Origin: Comamonadaceae bacterium OS-1
GTDB taxonomy: Bacteria; Pseudomonadota; Gammaproteobacteria; Burkholderiales; Burkholderiaceae_C
NCBI GenBank assembly: GCA_027923965.1
Contig: AP026969.1
Coordinates: forward strand, 2,914,001 to 2,978,000
DNA length: 64,000 nucleotides
Reading direction: 5' to 3'
In this document: piece by piece, positions 54,910 through 63,904 of the stretch
Position numbering within the stretch: the first letter of the stretch is position 1
Layout of the letters: the number at the start of each line of letters is the position of its first letter
Program-made: the position numbers and the translations under genes
Notes under the pieces: model-generated
Databases searched by the model: none
What the model saw: only the letters and a program-made list of their open reading frames with translations
Told to the model about the DNA's origin: nothing

Positions 54910-55842
54910 TCAAGCCGCCTGCTTCTTGAAGCCCAGGCGCAGCCAGTCCTCGCTGCTGACCAGCACCACGCCCGCCAGCACGCACAGGGCACCGGCCACA
55001 AAACCCGGCTCCAGCGGCTCGTGCAGCAGCCACACGCCAAAGCCCATGCCGAACAGCGGGGTCAGGAAAGAAAACACGCTCAGGCGCGATGCCAGGTAGC
55101 TGCGCAGCAGCCAGAACCACACCAGAAAGCTGGCAAACGACACCACCAGCGACTGGAAGCCCATCACCGCCCAGACCAGCGGCGTGGCGTGCACGGTGGT
55201 TTGGCCCAGCGCCCAGGCCGCGCCCAGCAGCAGCACGCAGGCGGCCACCAGCTGGTACAGCAGGGTTTGCGCGGCCGACACCCGGGCCAGGCTGGAGGTG
55301 CGCACCACCACCGTGGTGGCACCCCAGGCCACACCCGCCAGCAGCCCCAGCAGGTCGCCCAGCAGCATCTGGCCGGAATGGCTGGAAATGCCCGCCGTGG
55401 ACGCGGCCGTGCGGCCAAAAAAGGTGAACACAATGCCCGCAAATGCCAGGCCTATGCCCAGCCACTTCACCGGGCTCAGCCGCTCGGCGGGCAGCTTCCA
55501 GTGCAGGCCCAGGGCCACAAAGATCGGCGCGGTGTACAAGAACACCACCATGTGCGAGGCCGAGGTGAAGCGCAGGCCCTCGCCCACCAGCAGGTATTCC
55601 AGCCCGAACAAGCCCCCCACCGCCAGGCCGGGCCGCCAGTGGGTCAGCGCCATGTCTTCCTTGCGCCAGCGCATCAGCAGCCAGACCAGCAGCGCCGCCA
55701 CGCCCGAGCGCAGCCCGATTTGCAGGATGGGCGCGATGTCGTGCGCCACGGCCTTGATCGCCACCTGCTGCAGGCCCCACAGGGTGCAGAGCACCAGCAT
55801 AGTGGCACTGGCGAGGCCGTCGAGGGGTTTGCGGGTGTCCAT
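54910..55842 (-). CDS. EamA/DMT-family transporter
   Basis: The 310-aa inner-membrane protein has ten hydrophobic helices in two EamA repeats: ATMLVLCTLWGLQQVAIKAV at the start of the first, and LLGLLAGVAWGATTVVVRTS at the start of the second. VFSFLTPLFGMGFGVWLLHE is the signature near the end. Such proteins usually export amino acids or other metabolites; the substrate is unknown. The start MDTRKPLDG is chosen because the longer frame runs into the divergent regulator's promoter. It lies back-to-back with the AraC gene (91 bp apart), which may control it. Confidence 0.88.
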   Translation of the reverse strand: MDTRKPLDGLASATMLVLCTLWGLQQVAIKAVAHDIAPILQIGLRSGVAALLVWLLMRWRKEDMALTHWRPGLAVGGLFGLEYLLVGEGLRFTSASHMVVFLYTAPIFVALGLHWKLPAERLSPVKWLGIGLAFAGIVFTFFGRTAASTAGISSHSGQMLLGDLLGLLAGVAWGATTVVVRTSSLARVSAAQTLLYQLVAACVLLLGAAWALGQTTVHATPLVWAVMGFQSLVVSFASFLVWFWLLRSYLASRLSVFSFLTPLFGMGFGVWLLHEPLEPGFVAGALCVLAGVVLVSSEDWLRLGFKKQAA

Positions 55843-55933
55843 GAAAGTCCTTTGGTGTGCATCTGCATTGTCCAATCGACGGATTTGGTGGATATAGTGC
55901 AATTCAGACAAGCCATAGCCGGAAGCCGACAAC

Positions 55934-56734
55934 ATGCCAACCGCCAAATCCACCCGCACCCACCTGGAAACCGCGCCGTTCACCACCGCCTTGCCCGCGT
56001 CCATGTTCTTTCGCACGGCCAGCGTGCAGGCCGATTCGCGCTACCCGCAGCACCGCCACGCCTGGGGCGAATTTGTCTACGCCTTCAGCGGTGTGATCGA
56101 GGTCAAGGTGGCCGACCACCACTACCTGGCCCCGCCGCAGTACGGCATCTGGCTGCCACCCGACGTGGAGCACATGGGCCTGAACCGCTACGAGGTGGTG
56201 CACTGCTCGCTCTACATGGCCACCGAGCACTGCGGCGCGCTGCCCCAAAACCCCTGTGCCCTCACCGTCAGCCCGCTGGTGCGCGCCCTGCTGGAACACC
56301 TGCGCCAACAGCCCGGCGGCCTGCCCCGCAGCGACGCGCAACAGCGCCTGCTGCAGGTGCTGGCCGACCAGCTGGCCCTGGCCCCGTGCGCGGGCAGCTA
56401 CCTGCCCAGCTCCGACGACCCCTTGCTGGGCGCGGTGCTGCGCGCCCTGGAGGCCCAGCCCGGCGACAACCGCACCCTGCCCGAAATCGCCCACGCCGCC
56501 CACACCACCGAGCGCACCCTGCTGCGCCGCTTCCAGCGCGAGCTGGGCATGTCGTTTGTGGAATGGCGCCAGCGCCTGCGGGTGGTCAAGGCCATGCCGC
56601 TGCTGGATGCCGGGCAAACCGTGGAGACGGTGGCGCTGGACCTGGGCTACGCCAGCGCCTCGGCCTTCATCAGCATGTTCCGCCGTCTGATGGGGGTCAC
56701 GCCGGACGAATTCCGCAAGGGTGCGGTGGCTTGA
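55934..56734 (+). CDS. AraC-family regulator
   Basis: The 266-aa regulator has an N-terminal cupin-like sensor (QADSRYPQHRHAWGEFVYAF, then YLAPPQYGIWLPPDVEHMGL) and two C-terminal HTHs (TLPEIAHAAHTTERTLLRRF; VETVALDLGYASASAFISMF, then RRLMGVTPDEFRKG). It is divergent from the EamA transporter and a likely regulator of it. The HRHAWGEF cupin motif suggests a small ligand or metal. The ligand is unknown. Confidence 0.9.
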   Translation: MPTAKSTRTHLETAPFTTALPASMFFRTASVQADSRYPQHRHAWGEFVYAFSGVIEVKVADHHYLAPPQYGIWLPPDVEHMGLNRYEVVHCSLYMATEHCGALPQNPCALTVSPLVRALLEHLRQQPGGLPRSDAQQRLLQVLADQLALAPCAGSYLPSSDDPLLGAVLRALEAQPGDNRTLPEIAHAAHTTERTLLRRFQRELGMSFVEWRQRLRVVKAMPLLDAGQTVETVALDLGYASASAFISMFRRLMGVTPDEFRKGAVA

Positions 56735-56775
56735 TTGTGCAATACAGGCATATTTTGATTCTGTGGACATAGCAG

Positions 56776-56830
56776 AATATCAGGCCTTCACGCTCATCCA
56801 TGTATCACGAGCAGCTATGAAAATAGCTAG
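56776..56830 (-). repeat. Dispersed palindromic repeat copy between the AraC and LysR genes
   Basis: On the minus strand: TCATAGCTGCTCGTGATACA, then TGGATGAGCGTGAAGGCCTG. It is intergenic in the 131-bp gap 56735-56865. Confidence 0.65.
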
Positions 56831-56865
56831 GTATCTGCCAAGAGGATGTGTATATTTCTCATACT

Positions 56866-57774
56866 ATGCGCCGCAAAATCCCCTCCCTCCAAGCCCTGGC
56901 CTGCCTCGATGCCGCCGCCCGCCACGAAAGCTACACCCGCGCCGCGCAAGAGCTGGCCCTGAGCCAGGGCGCGGTGTCGCGCCAGATCACCGCGCTGGAG
57001 ACCTTTGTGGGCGTGCCGCTGTTTCGCCGCACCCGCCACGGCGTGGCGCTCACCCCCCAGGGGGCCGAGTACGCGCAGCAGGTGGCGGTGCGCCTGCGCG
57101 GACTGGAGCAGGACACGCTGGATGCCATGTCGCACCAGGGCAGCGGCGGCAGCCTGCACCTGGCCTCAGTGCCCACCTTCGCCACCCGCTGGCTGATCCC
57201 GCGCCTGCCCGCCTGGACCGCCCTGCACCCCGACACCACGGTGCACATCGAAACCCGCACCCGCCCCTTCCTGTTTACCGACACGCCCTTCGATGCCGCC
57301 CTGTACAGCGGCACGGCCGAGCAGGTGGCCCAATGGGCAGGCACCCGCGCCGTGCGCCTGCTGGGCGAGGACATGGTGCCGGTGTGCAGCCCGGCGCTGC
57401 TGGGCGGCAGCGAGTCGCTCAGCCCCCAAGCCATCGCCGACCTCCCCCTGCTGCAGCAAAGCACCCGCCCCGACGGCTGGCGAGAATGGTTCGATGCCAT
57501 GGGCGTGCCCTCCCCCCTGGCCCGGCGCGGCCCGCGCTACGAGCTGTTTTCCATGACCGCCGCGGCAGCCACCTGCGGCCTGGGCCTGGCCCTGGTGCCG
57601 CGCCTGCTGGTCGAGGTCGAGCTGGCACGCGGCGAGCTGGTGCTGGCTTGCGCGCAGCCGCTGCCGGGCGATGTCGGCCATGACCGGGCTTACTACTGTG
57701 TGCTGCCGGAGCGCACCGAGAACCGGGCCCTGGTGGAGGCGTTTGTGGGGTGGATGCAGCAGGCGGTGGGCTAG
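56866..57774 (+). CDS. LysR-type regulator (GcvA-like)
   Basis: The 302-aa regulator has the LysR HTH (LACLDAAARHESYTRAAQEL, ALSQGAVSRQITALETFVGV, PLFRRTRHGVALTPQGAEYA) and a GcvA-like effector domain (LASVPTFATRWLIPRLPAWT, then FDAALYSGTAEQVAQWAG). The ATG at 56866 gives MRRKIPSLQALA; a GTG at 56848 is six codons upstream. It runs towards hipA, and the two stop regions overlap by 4 bp. The target is unknown; LysR genes often control glutaryl-CoA dehydrogenase, but gcdH here is 2 kb away. Confidence 0.9.
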   Translation: MRRKIPSLQALACLDAAARHESYTRAAQELALSQGAVSRQITALETFVGVPLFRRTRHGVALTPQGAEYAQQVAVRLRGLEQDTLDAMSHQGSGGSLHLASVPTFATRWLIPRLPAWTALHPDTTVHIETRTRPFLFTDTPFDAALYSGTAEQVAQWAGTRAVRLLGEDMVPVCSPALLGGSESLSPQAIADLPLLQQSTRPDGWREWFDAMGVPSPLARRGPRYELFSMTAAAATCGLGLALVPRLLVEVELARGELVLACAQPLPGDVGHDRAYYCVLPERTENRALVEAFVGWMQQAVG

Positions 57775-59039
57775 CCCGCCAGCGCAAATGCAGGTGCCAT
57801 GCGCTCTTGCTCGCGGGCTGCAATACCTAGCTGCGCCGCCATCTTCGGCCACTGCCGCACCACCGCCTGGCTGCGTGCGATGGTGGCTTGGGCCGTCTTG
57901 CCATCCACGCGAAAGTACGGTGCCACGGAACGGACCAGGTCGAGGTCCAGCGCGTTGTCGGCTTCGCTGATGTTGAGCTTGAGGCCGTGGGAACCAGGCA
58001 CGGGGTTCATGTCGTAGGCCTCGGACAAGCGCCAGCCTTTGCCGGGCACCAGGATGAAGCCGTGGTTGCGCAGGTGGTCGTCGCTGTTGGACACCAGCGC
58101 ATTGAACACGATGCGCGACCACAACTCTTGCAGATCGGCATCGGTGTACGCGCCGTGGTCGATCAGCACGCGGGCCAGTTCCAGGTAGCCCACACCGGTC
58201 GATGCATCTTCGCCGTCCTGGTGGCCGGTAAGCGTCATCGCGGACGCAAAGTGCAGCCGCCGACCGGCGGGCGTGCGGTCGAAGCGCTTGACCAGAAAAG
58301 TATGGTGCGGGTTGGCGAAGCGGCGTGCCAGGCTGTCGGGTACGCGCAGTCCACAGCCGCGCGCCAGGGTGTGCATCACCATCTCCCAGGCTCCTACGTC
58401 GTGCCCGTCGCGCACACTGGGAAATTTGGCGATCCACAGGTGCCCGTCCGGATCGACCACACTGGCCTTGGGCCGTGCACCGCCGAGCGAACCGCCAGGC
58501 GCAATCAGCATGCGCAGCCAGTCGTCACCCGCTGCGGCAGTGTTGTCTTCATCGCGCTCCAGCGCCAGGCTGGCGGCCTCCAGCTCGCGCAGTTGGATGA
58601 ACGGAGGTGCTGCCACGCCGTGTCGGTTGTCGAGAAAATCACCGGTGTCGCCGGGGCGAAACCGCAACGCGCCGACGCGGAAGGCATCGTGCACCCCCAG
58701 CAAATAATCCGATGCGTGCAGCCGCACCGCCTTGCCCGCCCGCCCGGCCCGCTGCTCGCGCTCCAGGCGGCGGCGCATCAGTAGTCGGCCCCAGCGGTCG
58801 GGGCTGGCGTCGGCAAAAACGCCAAAAGTTTCATGGCCCTGGGGTGGATGCTGCCGACCCGTGAACAGACCCAGCCGGGGATCAAGCTGCAGGTTGCGCA
58901 CGGCGGGGTGGGCCAGTGCGGCAGCATCGTAAGCGAACTCAAAAATCTCACGACCCGCAGCGCGCTGGGCATGCAGCACGCCCAAACGCAGCGGCGCGGG
59001 CAGTCCGTCCCAGTCGGCATAGACAGCGATGGCGGCCAT
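57771..59039 (-). CDS. hipA: HipA-type serine/threonine kinase toxin
   Basis: The 422-aa kinase has an N-terminal couple_hipA subdomain (about 1-110, GLFTGRQHPPQGHETFGVFA) and a C-terminal kinase core. APGGSLGGARPKASVVDPDG is the flexible ATP loop, HLWIAKFPSVRDGHDVGAWE contains the ATP-binding Lys, NSDDHLRNHGFILVPGKG is the catalytic loop with Asp and Asn, and LSEAYDMNPVPGSHG carries the metal-binding Asp. HipA kinases inactivate glutamyl-tRNA synthetase or other targets and induce dormancy. The gene follows hipB with 3 bp between them. Confidence 0.9.
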   Translation of the reverse strand: MAAIAVYADWDGLPAPLRLGVLHAQRAAGREIFEFAYDAAALAHPAVRNLQLDPRLGLFTGRQHPPQGHETFGVFADASPDRWGRLLMRRRLEREQRAGRAGKAVRLHASDYLLGVHDAFRVGALRFRPGDTGDFLDNRHGVAAPPFIQLRELEAASLALERDEDNTAAAGDDWLRMLIAPGGSLGGARPKASVVDPDGHLWIAKFPSVRDGHDVGAWEMVMHTLARGCGLRVPDSLARRFANPHHTFLVKRFDRTPAGRRLHFASAMTLTGHQDGEDASTGVGYLELARVLIDHGAYTDADLQELWSRIVFNALVSNSDDHLRNHGFILVPGKGWRLSEAYDMNPVPGSHGLKLNISEADNALDLDLVRSVAPYFRVDGKTAQATIARSQAVVRQWPKMAAQLGIAAREQERMAPAFALAG

Positions 59040-59042
59040 GGC

Positions 59043-59507
59043 TCAACGCGCCTTTTTAGGTTTCTGAGACACAGGTTCTGGGGGTTGGATGAGCCCTGCC
59101 AGCGCTTCGGAGTCGGTAAAACCGCCCTGCTCACGCCAGTTTTTGCCGCCTCCGCTGAGCTCCTGTTTCGGAACGGCGGGCATGCGTCGCACGGTGGGCT
59201 CGGTAGGTACCGCCTTTCTGCGGGTCAAACGCGCATCCTGCAACTCCCGCCCCTGCGGGTCTGCTGCGCCCAATAAACCCAGGTCGCTCTCGATACCGAG
59301 GACTTGCATCACGGCCAGGTAAGCGCCCATCGTCACACCCGAGCCGCCGCGCTCCAGGCTGCGCAGGGTCATGGGCGACATCCCCGCGCGCTCTGCTACC
59401 TGCTTGGCAGACAGCCGCCGCCGCTGCCGCGCCAGGCGCAGCCGGTCACCGAATTGCGCGAGCAGTGCGTCGGTAGACGGCAGCAAGGGAGCAGTTTTCT
59501 TGGCCAT
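59043..59507 (-). CDS. hipB: HipB-type HTH antitoxin
   Basis: The 154-aa protein has an XRE HTH at about 22-75 (RLRLARQRRRLSAKQVAERA, then GMSPMTLRSLERGGSGVTMG). A long basic, disordered C-terminal tail follows (RRKAVPTEPTVRRMPAVPKQ). Most HipB proteins are about 90-110 aa, so the tail is an addition. It is the first gene of the pair and would bind the inverted repeat upstream at 59508-59558. Confidence 0.88.
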   Translation of the reverse strand: MAKKTAPLLPSTDALLAQFGDRLRLARQRRRLSAKQVAERAGMSPMTLRSLERGGSGVTMGAYLAVMQVLGIESDLGLLGAADPQGRELQDARLTRRKAVPTEPTVRRMPAVPKQELSGGGKNWREQGGFTDSEALAGLIQPPEPVSQKPKKAR

Positions 59508-59558
59508 AGTGCTGTTATTTTATATTTTTACACTTTAAATTGCTAAATTATTAGCACT
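59508..59558. promoter_or_regulatory. hipBA operator/promoter region
   Basis: AGTGCT (59508-59513) and AGCACT (59553-59558) are inverted. The bases next to each arm are also AT-rich and partly symmetrical (ATTTTA, TAAATT). The interval is strongly AT-rich and lies directly before hipB. The 267-bp gap up to mutS holds no other gene. Confidence 0.55.
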
Positions 59559-59774
59559 TTTGACTTACCGGAAAGAAAAACATTGCAAAAACAGCTGATA
59601 TTTTGGCGGTTTTTGTCAGAAAAAATAAAAATATTGGCACCTTTAAGTGCGTCACTTACTGCCGGGAAACCTTGATCGCCACACCCGGGCCGCTAGCGCA
59701 AACCCCACCGTCGCCGATAATCGGCCCCCGCCCGTACCTCTTCGCCCCCCTTCGCACCTCCTGGAACCACGATC

Positions 59775-62411
59775 TTGAGCGCCAAAGCCCCCTCCCCAGC
59801 CACCGCTTTGCCTACCGCCGGGCCCGCTGCCGCCCACACGCCCATGATGCAGCAGTACCTGGCCATCAAGGCCGAGTACCCCGACACGCTGGTTTTCTAT
59901 CGCATGGGCGACTTCTACGAGCTGTTTTTTAGCGACGCTGAAAAGGCCACGGCCCTGCTCGACATCACCCTGACCAAGCGCGGCCACACGGCGGGCGTGC
60001 CGATTCCCATGTGCGGCGTGCCCTTCCATGCGCTGGAGGGCTACCTGGGCAAGCTGATCAAGCTGGGCGAGTCGGTGGCAATCTGCGAGCAGGTGGGCGA
60101 GGTCACGGGCAAGGGGCCGGTGGAGCGCAAAGTGGTGCGCGTGGTCACCCCCGGCACGCTGACCGATGCCGAGCTGCTGTCCGACAAAACCGAGTCCGTG
60201 CTGCTGGCCATCCACCAGGGGCCGCGCAATACCTGTGGCCTGGCCTGGCTGAGCGTAACCCGCGCCGAAATCCACCTGGCCGAGTGCCCCAGCGACGAGT
60301 TGGAAGCCTGGGTCACCCGCATCGCCCCCAGCGAGCTGCTGCACAGCGCCGATGCCAGCACCAGCCTGGAGCAGCGCATCCAGGCCCTGAAGCGCGCCAC
60401 CGCGCCGGGCGTGGCCTTGTCCACCACCGCCCGCCCAGCCTGGCAGTTCGATGCCGCCCTGGGCCAGCGCAAGCTGCTGGAGCAATTGCACGCCGCCACC
60501 CTGGCCGCCTGGCAGGCGGATGACCTGCCCCAAGCCCACGCGGCGGCCGCCGCCCTGCTGAGCTTTGCCGAGCACACCCAGGGCCGCGCCCTGTCGCACG
60601 TGCAGACCATCCGCGTGCAAAAGGGCGATGCCAGCATCCACCTGCCCCTGTCCACCCGGCGCAACCTGGAGCTGACGCAAACCCTGCGCGGCGAGGACAA
60701 GCCCACGCTGTTCTCGCTGCTCGACACCTGCAGCACCAGCATGGGCAGCCGCGCCCTGAAACGCTGGCTTCTGGAGCCCCAGCGCGACCGCAGCGAAGCC
60801 ACGCTGCGCCTGCAGGCCATAACCACCCTGCGCGAAGCCGGGCACGGCCAGCGCCTGCGCGAGCAGCTCAAGGGCAGCGGCGACGTGGAACGCATCAGCG
60901 CCCGCATCGCGTTGCGCCAGGTGCGCCCGCGCGAACTGGTGGCTTTGCAGTACACGCTACAAAAAGCAGAGCTGCTCACGCCCTTCATACCGGCGCAAGC
61001 GGCACTTTTGACCCAGATTTCTGCGGCATTGCAGCCCCCCGAAGGCTGCGCCGCCCTGCTGCAAAGCGCCATCCTGGACGAGCCCGCTGCCCTGGTGCGC
61101 GACGGCGGCGTGATCAACCGCGGCTTCGATGCCGAGCTGGACGAGCTGCGCGACATCCAGACCAACTGCGATGCGTTCTTGCTCGACCTGGAAACCCGCG
61201 AGAAAGCCCGCACCGGCATTGCCAACCTGCGCGTACAGTTCAACAAGGTGCACGGCTTCTACATCGAAGTCACCCAGGGCCAGATCGACAAGGTGCCCGC
61301 CGACTACCGCCGCCGCCAGACCCTGAAGAATGCCGAGCGCTTTATCACCCCCGAGCTCAAAGCCTTTGAAGACAAGGCCCTGAGCGCCCAGGAGCGCGCC
61401 CTGGCCCGCGAAAAATGGCTGTTCGAGCAGGTGCTGGATGCCTTGCAGGCCTTTGTGCCGCGCCTGGGCCAGTTGGCCTACGCCCTGGCCGCGCTGGACG
61501 TGCTGTGCACCCTGGCCGAGCGCTCGCTCACCCTGAGCTGGTGCGCCCCGGTGTTTGTCAAAGAGCCCTGCATCGCCATCCAGGGAGGCCGCCACCCGGT
61601 GGTGGAAGCCCGCCTGGCCGAGACCAGCAACGCCAGCTTCATCGCCAACGACACCGCCCTGGGCCACCGCCAGCGCATGCAGATCATCACCGGCCCCAAC
61701 ATGGGCGGTAAATCGACCTATATGCGCCAGGTGGCCACCATCGTGCTGCTGGCCAGCATGGGCAGCTATGTGCCCGCCAGTACCTGCCGCCTGGGCCCCA
61801 TCGATGCCATCCACACCCGCATCGGCGCGGCCGACGACCTGGCCAACGCGCAGTCCACTTTCATGGTGGAGATGACCGAGGCCGCGCAGATCTTGCACAG
61901 CGCCACCGCCCACAGCCTGGTGCTGATGGACGAAATCGGCCGCGGCACCTCCACTTTTGACGGCCTGGCCCTGGCCAGCGGCATTGCCGCGCACCTGCAC
62001 GACAAGACCCAGGCCTTCTGCCTGTTTGCCACGCACTATTTCGAGCTCACCGAGTTCCCGGCCCAGCACCATGGCGCGGTAAACATGCACGTGAGCGCGG
62101 CAGAGTCGGGCCGCGACATCGTGTTTCTGCACGAGCTGCAGCCCGGCCCCGCCAGCCGCAGCTACGGCATCCAGGTGGCCCGCCTGGCCGGCATGCCCGC
62201 CGCCGTGCTCAACCACGCCCGCCACACCTTGGCTGCATTGGAAGACCACGCGCTGGGCCACCAGGCGCAGGTGGATTTGTTCGCGCCGCCGCCCGCTGCG
62301 GAATTGGTAGCACTTAGCGCCGTAGAGACGGCGCTGGAGGCCATTAATCCCGATGCACTGAGCCCGCGTGAGGCGCTGGAGGCCTTGTACCGGTTGAAAA
62401 AGCTGATCTGA
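59775..62411 (+). CDS. mutS: DNA mismatch repair ATPase MutS
   Basis: The 878-aa protein recognises mismatches. Domain I carries the Phe-x-Glu mismatch wedge ([12 protein letters not shown] at about 41-52). The core and clamp follow ([40 protein letters not shown]). The ATPase has the P-loop [15 protein letters not shown], Walker [21 protein letters not shown] and the signature THYFELTE. The start used is a TTG at 59775 giving [16 protein letters not shown]; an ATG at 59844 (MQQYLAIK) is the only other good option. Two degenerate copies of the dispersed repeat fall in frame (60961-61021 and 62305-62350). Confidence 0.97.
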   Translation: MSAKAPSPATALPTAGPAAAHTPMMQQYLAIKAEYPDTLVFYRMGDFYELFFSDAEKATALLDITLTKRGHTAGVPIPMCGVPFHALEGYLGKLIKLGESVAICEQVGEVTGKGPVERKVVRVVTPGTLTDAELLSDKTESVLLAIHQGPRNTCGLAWLSVTRAEIHLAECPSDELEAWVTRIAPSELLHSADASTSLEQRIQALKRATAPGVALSTTARPAWQFDAALGQRKLLEQLHAATLAAWQADDLPQAHAAAAALLSFAEHTQGRALSHVQTIRVQKGDASIHLPLSTRRNLELTQTLRGEDKPTLFSLLDTCSTSMGSRALKRWLLEPQRDRSEATLRLQAITTLREAGHGQRLREQLKGSGDVERISARIALRQVRPRELVALQYTLQKAELLTPFIPAQAALLTQISAALQPPEGCAALLQSAILDEPAALVRDGGVINRGFDAELDELRDIQTNCDAFLLDLETREKARTGIANLRVQFNKVHGFYIEVTQGQIDKVPADYRRRQTLKNAERFITPELKAFEDKALSAQERALAREKWLFEQVLDALQAFVPRLGQLAYALAALDVLCTLAERSLTLSWCAPVFVKEPCIAIQGGRHPVVEARLAETSNASFIANDTALGHRQRMQIITGPNMGGKSTYMRQVATIVLLASMGSYVPASTCRLGPIDAIHTRIGAADDLANAQSTFMVEMTEAAQILHSATAHSLVLMDEIGRGTSTFDGLALASGIAAHLHDKTQAFCLFATHYFELTEFPAQHHGAVNMHVSAAESGRDIVFLHELQPGPASRSYGIQVARLAGMPAAVLNHARHTLAALEDHALGHQAQVDLFAPPPAAELVALSAVETALEAINPDALSPREALEALYRLKKLI
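60961..61021 (+). repeat. Dispersed palindromic repeat copy 1 in mutS (degenerate)
   Basis: GAGCTGCTCACGCCCTTCAT, then ACCGGCGCAAGCGGCACTTT and TGA fits the pattern loosely. It is in frame in the MutS core domain. Confidence 0.5.
62305..62350 (+). repeat. Dispersed palindromic repeat copy 2 in mutS (degenerate)
   Basis: TGGTAGCACTTAGCGCCGTA, then GAGACGGCGCTGGAGGCCAT and TAAT fits the pattern loosely. It is in frame near the C terminus. Confidence 0.45.
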
Positions 62412-62413
62412 GT

Positions 62414-62448
62414 GGTTGTCACACGTAAAATACATCTGTGTGACAACC
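62414..62448. promoter_or_regulatory. Operator of the terminal toxin-antitoxin module
   Basis: GGTTGTCACAC (62414-62424) and GTGTGACAACC (62438-62448) are a perfect 11-bp inverted repeat with a 13-bp spacer containing TAAAAT. It lies just after the mutS stop and 14 bp before the antitoxin ATG, the right place for ribbon-helix-helix autoregulation. Confidence 0.75.
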
Positions 62449-62462
62449 CACGGAGTAGCCCC

Positions 62463-62717
62463 ATGACCACCGCTGAAAAAATTCTCAACGTGCGCCTGCC
62501 GCTGGATGTCAGCGGGCAACTGGAAGAACTGGTGCGGGCCACAGGGCGTAGCAAAAGCTTTTTGGCGCTGGAAGCCTTGAAAAACTACCTGAACGCCGAG
62601 TCTTGGCAAGTGGCCGATATCCGCCAAGGCTTGGAAGAAGCCGACCGGGGCGAGTTCGCGACACCCGAAGAAGTCAAGGCCACATTCGCCAAGTTCGGCG
62701 TGAAATATGAGCTATGA
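62463..62717 (+). CDS. Ribbon-helix-helix antitoxin (ParD/RelB/CopG type)
   Basis: The 84-aa protein has an N-terminal RHH fold (LNVRLPLDVSGQLEELVRAT, then GRSKSFLALEALKNYL). An acidic C-terminal arm (IRQGLEEADRGEFATPEEVK) would wrap the toxin. The ATG at 62463 has GGAG upstream; the longer frame from 62412 runs through the operator and is rejected. It overlaps the toxin start by 11 bp. Confidence 0.9.
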   Translation: MTTAEKILNVRLPLDVSGQLEELVRATGRSKSFLALEALKNYLNAESWQVADIRQGLEEADRGEFATPEEVKATFAKFGVKYEL

Positions 62718-63018
62718 GATTCAATGGACTGTACGCGCGCTGAAAAATCTAGACGCTATTGGTTCCTACATAGCCCAAGACAACCCGCGGCGCGCACAGA
62801 GCTTTGTGCAAGAACTGCTGGACAAAGCCACCTTGCTGCGCAACTTCCCTGCCATGGGCCGTCCAGGCCGCTTGCCCGGAACCCGTGAACTGGTCGTACA
62901 CAAAAATTACATCCTGCCGTACCGCGTAAAAAACAACGTGGTGCAAATATTGCGCGTACAGCATGCCGCACAAAATGCTGCTCCCTCGGGAGCAGCCCCC
63001 ACAGAAAGCCCCAAATGA
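62707..63018 (+). CDS. RelE/ParE-family toxin
   Basis: The 103-aa protein has the RelE/ParE signature: MSYEIQWTVRALKNLDAIGS, YIAQDNPRRAQSFVQELLDK, FPAMGRPGRLPGTRELVVHK and NYILPYRVKNNVVQILRVQH. ParE members poison DNA gyrase and RelE members cut mRNA; the target is not readable here. The usual family ends soon after ILRVLH. This copy carries about 14 extra residues (AAQNAAPSGAAPTESPK) encoded over a GC-rich hairpin (62977-62996), and it overlaps the next gene by 4 bp. Confidence 0.9.
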   Translation: MSYEIQWTVRALKNLDAIGSYIAQDNPRRAQSFVQELLDKATLLRNFPAMGRPGRLPGTRELVVHKNYILPYRVKNNVVQILRVQHAAQNAAPSGAAPTESPK

Positions 63019-63842
63019 CCTACTGCGTCGCCATCAAACTCAATGCCGGGCTGGTTTTCCTGTCCGATTCGCGTACCAACGCCGGGCTGGACCAGATCAG
63101 CACTTTCCGCAAGATGATCGTGTACGAGAAGCCGCAAGACCGCTTCATGGTGCTGCTGTCGGCGGGCAACCTGAGCATTTCGCAGGCCATCCGCGAGATT
63201 TTGCAGATCGAGCAGCTCAAGGAAAGCGAAGGCGGCGAGCCCATCACCATCTGGAACGCCAAGAGCATGTTCGACGCGGCCCGCGTGCTGGGTGCGGCGG
63301 TGCGCCATGTGTACGACCGCGACGCGGTGTCGCTGCGCCAGGCCGGCGTGGAGTTCAACGTGTCGCTGATTTTTGGCGGCCAGATCAAGGGTGAGGGCAT
63401 GCGCCTGTTCCAGGTGTATTCGGCCGGCAACTTCATCGAAGCCACGCCCGAAACCCCGTACTTCCAGGTCGGCGAATCCAAGTACGGCAAGCCCGTGCTG
63501 GACCGCGTGATCACCCCCACCACCCCGCTGGACGAAGCCGCCAAGTGCGCGCTGGTGTCGATGGACTCCACCCTCAAATCCAACCTGTCCGTCGGCCTGC
63601 CGCTGGACCTGGTGGTGTACGAGGCCGATACCTTCCAGACCGACAAGGTGGTTTGCATCGACGAAAATAACCCCTACATGAAGATGCTGCACAGCAGCTG
63701 GGGCCACAAGCTGCGCCAGGTGTTCGACAGCATCGAAGACCCGATGTGGAACGGCGAGCAGACCGAAGTGCCGCTGATGGTCGAGTCGGCCCGGGGCAAG
63801 CCGCTGCGCAAGATCACCACGCCGCAAGAGCGCCTGATCTAA
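63015..63842 (+). CDS. Anbu-type proteasome homologue
   Basis: The 275-aa Ntn-hydrolase starts MTYCVAIKLNAGLVFLSDSR, so the second residue is the Thr that becomes the N-terminal nucleophile. TNAGLDQISTFRKMIVYE, then MVLLSAGNLSISQAIREIL and GKPVLDRVITPTTPLDEAAK agree with the Anbu family, a proteasome relative distinct from HslV and from the 20S proteasome. Its substrates are not established. Anbu genes usually travel with alpha-E, ATP-grasp and transglutaminase genes. None is visible upstream, where a toxin-antitoxin module overlaps it by 4 bp, so their presence elsewhere must be checked. Confidence 0.88.
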   Translation: MTYCVAIKLNAGLVFLSDSRTNAGLDQISTFRKMIVYEKPQDRFMVLLSAGNLSISQAIREILQIEQLKESEGGEPITIWNAKSMFDAARVLGAAVRHVYDRDAVSLRQAGVEFNVSLIFGGQIKGEGMRLFQVYSAGNFIEATPETPYFQVGESKYGKPVLDRVITPTTPLDEAAKCALVSMDSTLKSNLSVGLPLDLVVYEADTFQTDKVVCIDENNPYMKMLHSSWGHKLRQVFDSIEDPMWNGEQTEVPLMVESARGKPLRKITTPQERLI

Positions 63843-63904
63843 CCGGGGACGCAGGCGCGCCTGCGCGACTCTTTGTGGCGGGCAAAAGTCACAGAATGGT
63901 GCTT

